This document shows positions 1-5,490 of a DNA stretch of 6,900 nucleotides, one piece after another. The notes beneath the pieces were generated by a model, which saw nothing but the letters and a program-made list of their open reading frames with translations, was not told the DNA's origin and searched no databases. The position numbers and the translations under genes were made by a program. Source of the DNA: Lachnospiraceae bacterium (GTDB taxonomy: Bacteria; Bacillota; Clostridia; Lachnospirales; Anaerotignaceae); the NCBI GenBank assembly GCA_028695945.1, contig JAQVIB010000110.1:1-6900 (forward strand), read 5' to 3'. Within the stretch, counting starts at the first letter, position 1, and each line of letters starts with the position of its first letter.

Positions 1-400
1 CTGTTCCATTTTGAATGTAACCTGTGCTACCTGTTCCAATTGCTGTGTTAGCTGCTCCGCCAACATTACCAACATATTTAAATTCAGCATTTGTTAATGT
101 AGCAATAAATGTTACAGTTGTTGTACCTACAAGTACTCCATATTGACCATCAAGTGCATGTTCTTGAACTCCTGCATTACCTAAGTAGTAATCTGTAAGA
201 TTTTTCTCTGCAATCTTGAAGATTGGAGCCTTACTTGCTTCAAGCTCAGTAGCACTAGCTCCTGCAACTGTGTAAGTTAAGGCATCTTCACTACCAGTAA
301 CAACATGGCTTACTGTGTTTGTTGTAACAGCAAATGCAGTAGCTGGAATCATACCAACAACCATAAGTGCTGACAACAATAAAGCGATTTTCTTTTTCAT
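1..400 (-). CDS. Exported Thr/Ala/Gly-rich protein of unknown function (N-terminal part, cut by window edge)
   Basis: An open frame runs without a stop from an ATG at 398-400 to the left edge, giving 133 visible residues. I do not recognise the family. Residues 1-24 form a clear signal peptide: lysines at 2-4, a hydrophobic core, and an A-F-A cleavage site after residue 24. The mature part is rich in Thr, Ala, Gly and Val, has few charged residues and no cysteine, and looks like beta-rich surface or S-layer-type sequence. The start is supported by a strong AAGGAGG (411-417) ten bases upstream. Codon choice is narrow (mostly GCA, ACA, GGA, GTA/GTT, CTT). With two good upstream promoters and a foldable leader, this suggests high expression. 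An abundant cell-surface or S-layer-like protein is an inference; the missing C-terminal part should hold any wall-anchoring domain. Confidence 0.8.
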   Translation of the reverse strand, partial: MKKKIALLLSALMVVGMIPATAFAVTTNTVSHVVTGSEDALTYTVAGASATELEASKAPIFKIAEKNLTDYYLGNAGVQEHALDGQYGVLVGTTTVTFIATLTNAEFKYVGNVGGAANTAIGTGSTGYIQNGT

Positions 401-445
401 TGTTTGTTTTCCTCCTTGTAATTTGGTTTTTTTGTTTGCCATTTC

Positions 446-491
446 GGAAGTTCTTTTCTTCACACCAAATGGTGTATAAAACGCAACTTCC
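446..491 (-). promoter_or_regulatory. Nested stem-loop in the mRNA leader of the exported-protein gene
   Basis: Within the roughly 99-nt leader predicted from promoter P1, two inverted repeats are nested. The outer arms are GGAAGTT (485-491 read on the minus strand) and AACTTCC (446-452), 7 bp. The inner arms are ACACCA (470-475) and TGGTGT (462-467), 6 bp around a 2-nt loop. They are separated by a symmetric 9/9-nt internal loop. The structure lies near the predicted 5' end and leaves the AAGGAGG site free, so it looks more like a stabilising leader than a translational block. Its function is inferred. There is no U-run after it, so it is not a terminator. Confidence 0.5.
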
Positions 492-505
492 TTAATACAA
501 ACTGA

Positions 506-534
506 ATTATAGCACCCCTCATGTTCACCGTCAA
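506..534 (-). promoter_or_regulatory. Promoter P1 (sigma-A type, extended -10) of the exported-protein gene
   Basis: Read on the minus strand, the -35 is TTGACG (529-534), the spacer is exactly 17 bp, and the -10 is a perfect TATAAT (506-511) preceded by TGC, making an extended -10. The predicted start of transcription is near 499, giving a leader of about 99 nt. A TGTAAC direct repeat lies 15 bp upstream of the -35. Confidence 0.85.
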
Positions 535-549
535 TACTCTTGGGCAAAG

Positions 550-566
550 TGTAACCTTACTGTAAC
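550..566 (+). promoter_or_regulatory. WalR/PhoP-like box 1 (TGTAAC-N5-TGTAAC)
   Basis: TGTAAC at 550-555 and TGTAAC at 561-566 are separated by 5 bp, so they repeat every 11 bp (about one helical turn). This matches the published WalR (YycF) consensus TGTWAH-N5-TGTWAH. It lies 15 bp upstream of the P1 -35, a typical position for an OmpR-family regulator. Here the TGTAAC reading is on the strand opposite to the gene, unlike the other two boxes in the window. Confidence 0.55.
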
Positions 567-574
567 ACTAGTGA

Positions 575-589
575 AATATTAGTAATATT
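575..589. repeat. Short AT-rich inverted repeat upstream of P1
   Basis: AATATTA (575-581) and TAATATT (583-589) form a perfect 7-bp inverted repeat around a single G. The adjacent 8-bp palindrome CACTAGTG is at 566-573. Both lie directly upstream of the TGTAAC repeat of P1. They could form an operator for a dimeric regulator, but AT-rich palindromes of this size also arise by chance. Confidence 0.3.
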
Positions 590-682
590 AGCTTCGCTAC
601 TAAGCAATAATACCTCTTTCGTATTGTAACAGGGCTTGCCCCTTGCACAAAAAATATGCAGTCCCATACGAATGCTTTTGTT

Positions 683-711
683 ATTGTATATTACAAATTG
701 CTTTTTTTCAA
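683..711 (-). promoter_or_regulatory. Promoter P2 (sigma-A type), distal promoter of the exported-protein gene
   Basis: Read on the minus strand, the -35 is TTGAAA (706-711), the spacer is 17 bp, and the -10 is TACAAT (683-688); each hexamer differs from consensus at one base. Transcription would start near 676 and give a leader of about 275 nt to the gene starting at 400, passing through P1. No other minus-strand gene lies between, so P2 is best read as a second promoter of the same gene. A separate small RNA cannot be excluded. Confidence 0.65.
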
Positions 712-720
712 GTGCCTAAT

Positions 721-737
721 GTTACAAATTTGTTACA
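721..737 (-). promoter_or_regulatory. WalR/PhoP-like box 2 (TGTAAC-N5-TGTAAC)
   Basis: On the minus strand TGTAAC (732-737) and TGTAAC (721-726) are separated by 5 bp. The pair lies 9 bp upstream of the P2 -35, in the same orientation as the gene. Both halves fit the WalR consensus TGTWAH. A related ATTACA half-site lies within the P2 spacer at 690-695, so TTACAAATT occurs twice, 31 bp apart (691-699 and 722-730). Confidence 0.55.
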
Positions 738-774
738 TTTGTTTGTTTTATTTACCATTTTTATATATAAACAT

Positions 775-809
775 AAAAATAGACAGAACAAAATATTCTG
801 TCTATTTTT
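775..809. terminator. Bidirectional intrinsic terminator after the TolC-like gene
   Basis: A perfect 14-bp inverted repeat (arms 775-788 and 796-809, 7-nt loop 789-795) begins 10 bp downstream of the stop codon at 820-822. The outer part of each arm is A5/T5, so a U-run is produced in either direction. It closes the two-gene minus-strand envelope operon and insulates it from the regulatory region below 740. The stem core is TAGACAGAA paired with TTCTGTCTA. Confidence 0.9.
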
Positions 810-819
810 CATATTCATT

Positions 820-1953
820 TTAACCAAGCACACATGGATTTTCAAAACTAAACTTCATATTCTCATGACTGTATTTTAAAGATTCAATCGTGTTTATTAG
901 TGTTTGTACTTTAACCTTTGCATTATCCACATCCAACTGTGTGCCACGTCCTAAGCTAAGGTTCAGTTCTGCAATTTTAAGTGCAGTTTTTGCGTTTTCA
1001 AGATTAGTTTCATCGGTTTTAATGTCACCTTCAAGTTTAATCATTCTTTTGTAAGTATCTTCAATAGCACTTTTGAAACCATCCTCAGCATTTTTCAATG
1101 TCATTTGTGTATTGCTTATATTGTAATTGATACTGTCAGAACCATAAGGTGTTGTATCAGCCATTAATGTGAAATTTTTGTTGGCAATCATTGTTTCCAG
1201 TGCAATTCTTGCTTTTTGCAAATCTGGATTAATAGAGTTACTTCTTGCAATGTATGCACTTAGTTCCTCATCAAGAACATATGGAGTATATTCCACTTCA
1301 TACTTAATAGCGAAATTTGTATCCCTTACGCCCATCAGCCTTGCAAGGGTGGTGTAGGCATTGCTAAGTTCATTTTTTGTTGTTTCAACATCAGCTTCAT
1401 AAGCTTCCACCTCTGCCAGCGCAGTTGTCACGTCTGTATCAGTAGCCATTCCAAGGCTATTTTTAAGCTTAGCCACCCTATACTTCTCGTTGTAAACAGC
1501 AAGAGTAGTGTCCTTAAGCTTTAGTGCTGCTTCATCAGTAACAATTGTGCTCATTGCTGTTTTTACAGCACTCTCTATTCCTAATTTTGTTGCCTCTTTG
1601 GCATAACGTTCACCTTTTGTGTTGGTTCCTAATTCATTAATCTCCATAAGCTTGCTAAAAGAGTCTATCTGTGAATATTGGTTAACCGTTTGAGGATACA
1701 CAAGTCCACCAAGGCTTTGAGATGCATAAGTTGCCTTTTTTTCATTCAAGTCCATAGTTAAATCCGACAAGGTAAGGGCTGTGGAATTTGCAATTGACTT
1801 TGCCAAAACCTCGTCATAGGTATACACTTTTTTTGCTGTTTCTGACACAGTAACAGCTTTGGGTTTCCCACCAGTAGCGACTGCTGCAAAAGCAGGGCTT
1901 GCACAAACAATGGAAACAGCCATTGCTATGGCTAATAATTTTTTATATTTCAT
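820..1953 (-). CDS. Secreted TolC-fold (outer membrane efflux protein-like) coiled-coil protein
   Basis: This 377-residue protein has a signal peptide (1-23, cleavage after A-F-A) and two internal repeats of TolC type. Repeat 1 (about 45-208) has a long helix, then the helix-turn-helix 'SLGMATDTDV' (166-175) followed by the ending 'LARLMG' (203-208). Repeat 2 (about 228-371) has the matching turn 'SLGRGTQLDV' (333-342) and a final long helix. TolC proteins form trimeric export channels across the outer membrane. Here the segments where the barrel strands should lie (about 80-108 and 260-287) are short, and the whole is smaller than typical TolC (about 430-490 residues). In a likely monoderm, its role (envelope spanning, partner of an ABC/RND pump, or structural) is unknown. 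The start follows AAGGGG (1962-1967), 19 bp after the upstream gene's stop, so the two are co-transcribed. It ends in an odd 'ENPCVLG' tail. Confidence 0.8.
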   Translation of the reverse strand: MKYKKLLAIAMAVSIVCASPAFAAVATGGKPKAVTVSETAKKVYTYDEVLAKSIANSTALTLSDLTMDLNEKKATYASQSLGGLVYPQTVNQYSQIDSFSKLMEINELGTNTKGERYAKEATKLGIESAVKTAMSTIVTDEAALKLKDTTLAVYNEKYRVAKLKNSLGMATDTDVTTALAEVEAYEADVETTKNELSNAYTTLARLMGVRDTNFAIKYEVEYTPYVLDEELSAYIARSNSINPDLQKARIALETMIANKNFTLMADTTPYGSDSINYNISNTQMTLKNAEDGFKSAIEDTYKRMIKLEGDIKTDETNLENAKTALKIAELNLSLGRGTQLDVDNAKVKVQTLINTIESLKYSHENMKFSFENPCVLG

Positions 1954-1972
1954 TTTTAACGCCCCTTATTCT

Positions 1973-2701
1973 TTATGTTCTTTTAAAATGGAAAGTATGA
2001 ACTTCTTCCTCTGTGCTGCCTGTTGTTCTAAGTGTAATAGTTAAGTCCGCATTTTTCCACTCTTCCTCAAGAAGGTCAAATAATAAGTACCCTTCGCGAG
2101 AACTATCATATTCCATATCTCCTGTAGACCATCCGTTATCCCACTTGTCTACAAACATGCTTGCATCAACTGGTTCTCCGTCCACAACCAAGGTTGCTTT
2201 ACTTGGAATGAGCTGAATGCTAGCTTCATTATCATTGTCTAAATCTACAAAGATCTTTGTGGTTTTCTCAACCGGATTACGGGAAACCCCTGTAACTTCC
2301 ACTGTATGTTTGTTCTTTTTACTCTTTAAAGGTAAAGACTCATATGTATTCAGTTTTGCTCCTTCTGGAGAGTCCTTCTCAACATATACAATTTTTTCAA
2401 CTGGCACTTCTTTTACATATATCTTTTTGTCAGACTGAATATCAATAATACGTGTAGCAATGTCATAATCAATTGTTGCGCCAAGGTTATCTGAAACGAA
2501 TCTTATTGGTACGTAGGCATATCCATTGTAGTTAAGAACAGGCTGATCTGATGGTGATGCTTTAGCTTCTCCATCAAATTTAAATGTTACATCGCTAAAC
2601 AACTTTGCCGTAACATCGCTGTATGCCGCAAACGCTGTAACGGATACCATGCATAATGCCCCAGCAACAAAACCCATTGCTACACTTTTAAAGTTTTTCA
2701 T
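1973..2701 (-). CDS. Secreted protein with copper amine oxidase N-terminal-like ('stalk') domain
   Basis: This 242-residue exported protein has a signal peptide at 1-25 (cleavage A-F-A before AYSD). Residues about 37-95 match the copper amine oxidase N-terminal-like domain common in clostridial surface proteins, including the typical 'YVPIRFVSDNLGATIDYD' stretch (63-80) and a following strand 'RIIDI'. There is no amine oxidase catalytic region, so it is not an enzyme of that class. A Val/Lys/Glu-rich linker (about 96-115) leads to a C-terminal beta-rich domain (about 120-242) that I do not recognise; it ends in alternating hydrophobic strands and may be an immunoglobulin-like fold. The ATG is supported by AGGAGG (2711-2716) nine bases upstream. 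It is the first gene of an operon with the TolC-like protein, from a promoter carrying a WalR-like box. A wall-associated or structural role is inferred. Confidence 0.8.
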   Translation of the reverse strand: MKNFKSVAMGFVAGALCMVSVTAFAAYSDVTAKLFSDVTFKFDGEAKASPSDQPVLNYNGYAYVPIRFVSDNLGATIDYDIATRIIDIQSDKKIYVKEVPVEKIVYVEKDSPEGAKLNTYESLPLKSKKNKHTVEVTGVSRNPVEKTTKIFVDLDNDNEASIQLIPSKATLVVDGEPVDASMFVDKWDNGWSTGDMEYDSSREGYLLFDLLEEEWKNADLTITLRTTGSTEEEVHTFHFKRT

Positions 2702-2746
2702 AGTTAAAATCCTCCTATTAAAGTAGTTTTTACCGCCACTCCCTTC

Positions 2747-2775
2747 ATTTTAATGTGTATAAAGAAAAAATACAA
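2747..2775 (-). promoter_or_regulatory. Promoter P3 of the stalk-domain / TolC-like operon
   Basis: On the minus strand the -35 is TTGTAT (2770-2775), the spacer is 17 bp, and the -10 is TAAAAT (2747-2752), giving a predicted start near 2740 and a leader of about 40 nt. The hexamers match consensus at 4/6 and 5/6, which is weak enough to fit activator dependence on the upstream box. Confidence 0.55.
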
Positions 2776-2785
2776 TAAAATTTTC

Positions 2786-2802
2786 CTTACAATACTGTTA
2801 CA
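2786..2802 (-). promoter_or_regulatory. WalR/PhoP-like box 3 (TGTAAC-N5-TGTAAG)
   Basis: On the minus strand TGTAAC (2797-2802) and TGTAAG (2786-2791) are separated by 5 bp. The second half differs from the WalR consensus TGTWAH only at its last base. The pair sits 10 bp upstream of the P3 -35, nearly the same place and orientation as box 2 relative to P2. Confidence 0.5.
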
Positions 2803-2814
2803 TTAAACGTATGA

Positions 2815-2848
2815 AGGTTAAAAAAGTATGAAAATAAATTCTATTTTC
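2815..2848 (-). terminator. Possible weak terminator after the helicase loader gene
   Basis: GAAAATA (2842-2848 on the minus strand) and TATTTTC (2830-2836) form a 7-bp AT-rich stem that overlaps the loader's TAG stop codon (2841-2843). ATAC and then a run of six T follow. With a single G-C pair the hairpin is weak, so read-through into the envelope operon is possible. Confidence 0.3.
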
Positions 2849-3836
2849 TAAATTTTTTCAAAATTCTTATATCCTCACCAAAAAACTTAAGGGTTGTAAA
2901 TCCGCCCATAATACGTGAGGTTAACCTGTCGGAATACTTTTCGCTAAGGTCTTTCAGGGCAAGATTTGTAGATATTATTACTGGCTTTTTGTTTAAAATT
3001 CTTGTATTAATTATGTTAAAAAGCTCTCCTGCTGTAAAAACGGTTGTAAATTCTGTACCAAGGTCGTCTATTATAAGTAAATCAACGCCAAGCACATCTT
3101 CCAGATATTCACTAGGCTCTTCCTCTTCACTGCGAGTAAAACGTTCTTTTTCCATTGCCTTAAACAGTTGGGATGCTGTTACATACATTACAGTAATACC
3201 TTTGTCCAGAAGTTCACGGGCAATGCAGTTGCATAAAAAAGTTTTCCCAAGACCTGGGCTTCCATATAACAAAAGATTATCAAACTCCTTGCCGAAGTTT
3301 TTTGTAAATCTAAGGCATGAACTTAAAATACGCTGAATATTTTCCCTTGGCGAAATCTCTTCCCCGTTTTCTTTTTCTGAAGAATAGTACCCTAAATCGA
3401 AGGAATCAAAGTTTTCCGTCTTAACAATTGCTTTTATATTGGAACTGTTGTATGCCAAATCCACTAATTTTTGAGAAAAACATGCACATCGAGTATCTTC
3501 AACAAAACCTGTATCCTTGCAAATAGGACATTTATATTCAATTTCAAGATAATCTGGTGGAAATCCGTTTTTTTTAAGCAACTGCTCTTTCTCATCCGTA
3601 AGCTTTTTAAGATTTTCCTTAAGACTAAGTGCTATATCAATAGCTTCCGTAGGGCTGTTTAAAACGGCCTTAGCCATACTTATTCCTGCCATAGATATTT
3701 GATTGTCTATTTCTTCAATACGAGGCAAACGGCTATAAAGTTCCTCCCTCTTTTGCCTTAGTTTTGCGGCTGTGGCAGTACGTACATCATCATAATACCG
3801 TAATATTTGTTTATATAAAGTGCTTTTGCTTGGCAT
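2841..3836 (-). CDS. dnaC: Replicative helicase loader, DnaI/DnaC-type AAA+ ATPase
   Basis: This 331-residue cytoplasmic ATPase should load the replicative DNA helicase at origins and restart sites (dnaI in Bacillus naming; clostridial genomes usually call it dnaC). Its N-terminal part (1-95) is helical and coiled-coil-like and is the likely helicase-binding region. A C4 zinc cluster follows: CPIC at 103-106 and CAC at 117-119. The AAA+ core has Walker A GSPGLGKT (192-199), Walker B LLIIDDLG (253-260), sensor-1 'IISTN' ending at N291, and arginines R304 and R308 in 'DRLTSRI', candidates for the arginine finger. The length fits the DnaI-like family. IstB, the transposase helper, is related, but no transposase is adjacent and the zinc cluster plus the DnaD-domain neighbour favour a host loader. 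The gene starts 12 bp after the upstream stop, and its AAAGGAG (3843-3849) shares a base with that stop codon, suggesting translational coupling. Confidence 0.92.
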   Translation of the reverse strand: MPSKSTLYKQILRYYDDVRTATAAKLRQKREELYSRLPRIEEIDNQISMAGISMAKAVLNSPTEAIDIALSLKENLKKLTDEKEQLLKKNGFPPDYLEIEYKCPICKDTGFVEDTRCACFSQKLVDLAYNSSNIKAIVKTENFDSFDLGYYSSEKENGEEISPRENIQRILSSCLRFTKNFGKEFDNLLLYGSPGLGKTFLCNCIARELLDKGITVMYVTASQLFKAMEKERFTRSEEEEPSEYLEDVLGVDLLIIDDLGTEFTTVFTAGELFNIINTRILNKKPVIISTNLALKDLSEKYSDRLTSRIMGGFTTLKFFGEDIRILKKFRK

Positions 3837-3848
3837 ACGCTACTCCTT

Positions 3849-4835
3849 TCACTTTGTGTTTTCCTGTTCCAGTTTTTCAAATTTCTCATAATCATACTGA
3901 CGTTGCTGGTAATTTGTAAATTTATTTTTTACTGCTGCCTTCGTTGGTTCTTCTGATTTTACTTGTTTTTTTGCAATAAATTCTGTTTCCATTCTAGTAA
4001 CATCATCGGTATTTTTAACACCTGCGTTGTACCAACTTTCAATTATTTTATCTGCATATCCGAATGAAACTTTGCCTGTATTAAGAACAGTTTTTTCACA
4101 TGCTATTTCTAGCAATTCAATTGGCATATTCCAGTTATTAATCCACTTTTTCATGAATTTTTCTTCCGAAGCAATAGGGTTTCGTCCGCTTTGACCAAAG
4201 GCACGCATAATTCTTCTAAAGTCTGTGTTATACAAATGAATACGCTCATCAGCCTCTTGCGGTGTAGAGATTCCGCTTTCTGCCCAATCTATGGCAACAC
4301 GTTCAATATACCTCATATTACGATGATTATTCTCAGCACAGTAACTAAGAAGCTTGTCTATCACTTCAAGGCTAAGCCCCAACCAGTGATAAAGCGAAAA
4401 TATTCCAGAAAGGTCGCTGTGTGTCAGCATTCTTCCTAAGTATTTCTGCGTCATATCAAATAGCCGTCGAACATCACTATTTTTTTGTGCATACATATTA
4501 AGCTCTTGCGGCTGATATTGTGGCCTGTCCTCCAATAGCATTTTGGGAAACTGCCTATTCTCCATTTGTTGCACTTTTTCAGGAAAAATAATCATGCCAT
4601 CCTCTATTTTTATCAAACCTTTTTCTTGCCAATACATACAGGCATCAAATACTTCAGCAACAGGCATAGAAAGTGCTTTAACTATATCTGTAATATGAAT
4701 AGTGCAATTCATTGATGTACTTTTGGCAAACATATATACCACAACATACTCTGCTGGTGCACTCTTTAGGTTTTCCTGCAAAAAGCCAGCACTAAGCTCT
4801 ATATTATTAAATTTAACATCTTTTCCATTGTCCAT
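3849..4835 (-). CDS. DnaD-domain primosome protein with two DnaD (DnaB_2) domains
   Basis: This 328-residue protein should act in replication initiation or restart, remodelling DNA and recruiting the helicase and its loader. The N-terminal part (about 14-86) looks like a winged-helix domain ('SMPVAEVFDACMYWQEKGLI' at 56-75). Two DnaD/DnaB_2 domains follow, each with the family motif YxxxIxxxW: Y176 to W184 (with Val for Ile) and Y260 to W268. The C-terminus holds a charged linker and a conserved-looking end, 'NYQQRQYDYEKFEKLE' (308-323), of a type seen at the ends of clostridial DnaD-like proteins. The ATG follows GGAG (4843-4846) at seven bases. It is the first gene of an operon with the helicase loader. 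Two DnaD domains in one chain recall Bacillus DnaB more than DnaD (one domain), so it may do both jobs. A prophage origin is unlikely given the housekeeping neighbours. Confidence 0.88.
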   Translation of the reverse strand: MDNGKDVKFNNIELSAGFLQENLKSAPAEYVVVYMFAKSTSMNCTIHITDIVKALSMPVAEVFDACMYWQEKGLIKIEDGMIIFPEKVQQMENRQFPKMLLEDRPQYQPQELNMYAQKNSDVRRLFDMTQKYLGRMLTHSDLSGIFSLYHWLGLSLEVIDKLLSYCAENNHRNMRYIERVAIDWAESGISTPQEADERIHLYNTDFRRIMRAFGQSGRNPIASEEKFMKKWINNWNMPIELLEIACEKTVLNTGKVSFGYADKIIESWYNAGVKNTDDVTRMETEFIAKKQVKSEEPTKAAVKNKFTNYQQRQYDYEKFEKLEQENTK

Positions 4836-4866
4836 TATACTTCTCCATCCACTTTAAGTATCTGTA

Positions 4867-4875
4867 AGTATAGCA
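4867..4875 (-). promoter_or_regulatory. Extended -10 promoter of the DnaD-domain / helicase loader operon
   Basis: On the minus strand TGC-TATACT (4867-4875) is an extended -10 element, with a predicted start near 4860 and a 25-nt leader. At 17 bp spacing the -35 position (4890-4895) falls in the T-run of the rubrerythrin terminator and has no good match, so the promoter would depend on the extended -10. Confidence 0.5.
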
Positions 4876-4884
4876 CAAACTTCC

Positions 4885-4920
4885 AAAATAAAAAAGACCC
4901 TGTGGCAATGCCACAAGGTC
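4885..4920 (-). terminator. Intrinsic terminator of the rubrerythrin gene
   Basis: On the minus strand an 11-bp stem (arms 4910-4920 and 4896-4906, loop ATT, one U-G wobble) is GC-rich (GACCTTGTGGC / GCCACAGGGTC). A T6-A-T4 tract (4885-4895) follows. It starts 10 bp downstream of the rubrerythrin stop codon at 4931-4933 and separates that gene from the replication operon. Confidence 0.93.
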
Positions 4921-4930
4921 GAAAACTTTA

Positions 4931-5470
4931 TTAATAATTTTTAGCTTCTATAGCAAAATAAGCTTTTGGGTGGTCACAAACTGGACAAACATTAGGTGCT
5001 TCCTTACCAATGTGAATGTGTCCGCAGTTAGCACACTTCCAAACCATATCTCCATCTCTAGAGAAAACAATTCCTTCTTCAATATTCTTTAAAAGCTTAA
5101 GATATCTTTCCTCATGTTCTTTTTCAATTTTTGCTACACCTTCAAATAAGTATGCAATATGGTCAAAACCTTCTTCTCTTGCTTCTTTTGCCATTTTTGC
5201 ATACATGTCTGTCCACTCGTAATTTTCGCCTGAAGCAGCATCTTTAAGGTTTGTTACTGTATCAGCAATTCCATCATGAAGAAGCTTAAACCATATTTTC
5301 GCATGCTCCTTTTCATTGTCAGCAGTTTCAGTAAAAAGAGCCGCAATTTGCTCATAACCCTCTTTTTTAGCCTTAGAAGCATAATATGTATATTTATTTC
5401 TTGCCTGTGATTCCCCCGCAAAAGCCGCCATTAAGTTGGCCTCGGTTTTTGTTCCTTTTAATTCCTTCAT
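4931..5470 (-). CDS. rbr: Rubrerythrin (non-haem diiron peroxidase)
   Basis: This 179-residue cytoplasmic protein should reduce hydrogen peroxide with electrons from NAD(P)H via rubredoxin-type partners, protecting an anaerobe from oxygen. The N-terminal four-helix diiron domain shows E20 ('AGES'), E53 and H56 ('NEKEH'), E96 and E99 ('KEAREE'), and a second ExxH at E116/H119 ('IEKEH'). The C-terminal rubredoxin domain has both cysteine pairs, C146/C149 ('CANC') and C162/C165 ('CPVC'). All key ligands are present and the length is near the family norm (about 180-195). The ATG is supported by AAGGAGGA (5478-5485). It lies 20 bp after the sugar-phosphate transferase stop, so it may be read from the upp-side operon. 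I found no convincing promoter or PerR-type operator of its own, although an AT-rich stretch at about 5515-5540 could hide one. It has its own terminator. Confidence 0.96.
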   Translation of the reverse strand: MKELKGTKTEANLMAAFAGESQARNKYTYYASKAKKEGYEQIAALFTETADNEKEHAKIWFKLLHDGIADTVTNLKDAASGENYEWTDMYAKMAKEAREEGFDHIAYLFEGVAKIEKEHEERYLKLLKNIEEGIVFSRDGDMVWKCANCGHIHIGKEAPNVCPVCDHPKAYFAIEAKNY

Positions 5471-5490
5471 ACAAAACTCCTCCTTTTCGC

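Noticed and set aside
632..641. GGGC-TT-GCCC inverted repeat
   Set aside because: A 4-bp stem with a 2-nt loop and no U-run is too small to call a terminator or regulatory hairpin.
623..651. Possible third promoter with extended -10 TGT-TACAAT (623-631)
   Set aside because: The -10 is good but no -35 better than 3/6 lies at 16-18 bp spacing, so support is too weak beside P1 and P2.
557..667. Minus-strand open frame of 36 codons in the leader downstream of P2 (ATG at 665-667)
   Set aside because: There is no Shine-Dalgarno sequence before the ATG, the peptide has no recognisable features, and the frame runs across promoter elements (box 1).
643..879. Open frame of 78 codons on the plus strand
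   Set aside because: It has no ribosome binding site, runs through the terminator hairpin at 775-809 and overlaps the end of the TolC-like gene; its composition is that of translated AT-rich noncoding DNA.
1859..2438. Plus-strand open frames opposite the envelope operon
   Set aside because: They are antisense to genes with clear signal peptides, domains and ribosome binding sites, and have no homology features of their own.
2841..3836. Reading the AAA+ protein as an IstB transposase helper (insertion sequence)
   Set aside because: No IstA-type transposase or terminal inverted repeats are nearby; the zinc cluster and the DnaD-domain neighbour fit a replication loader.
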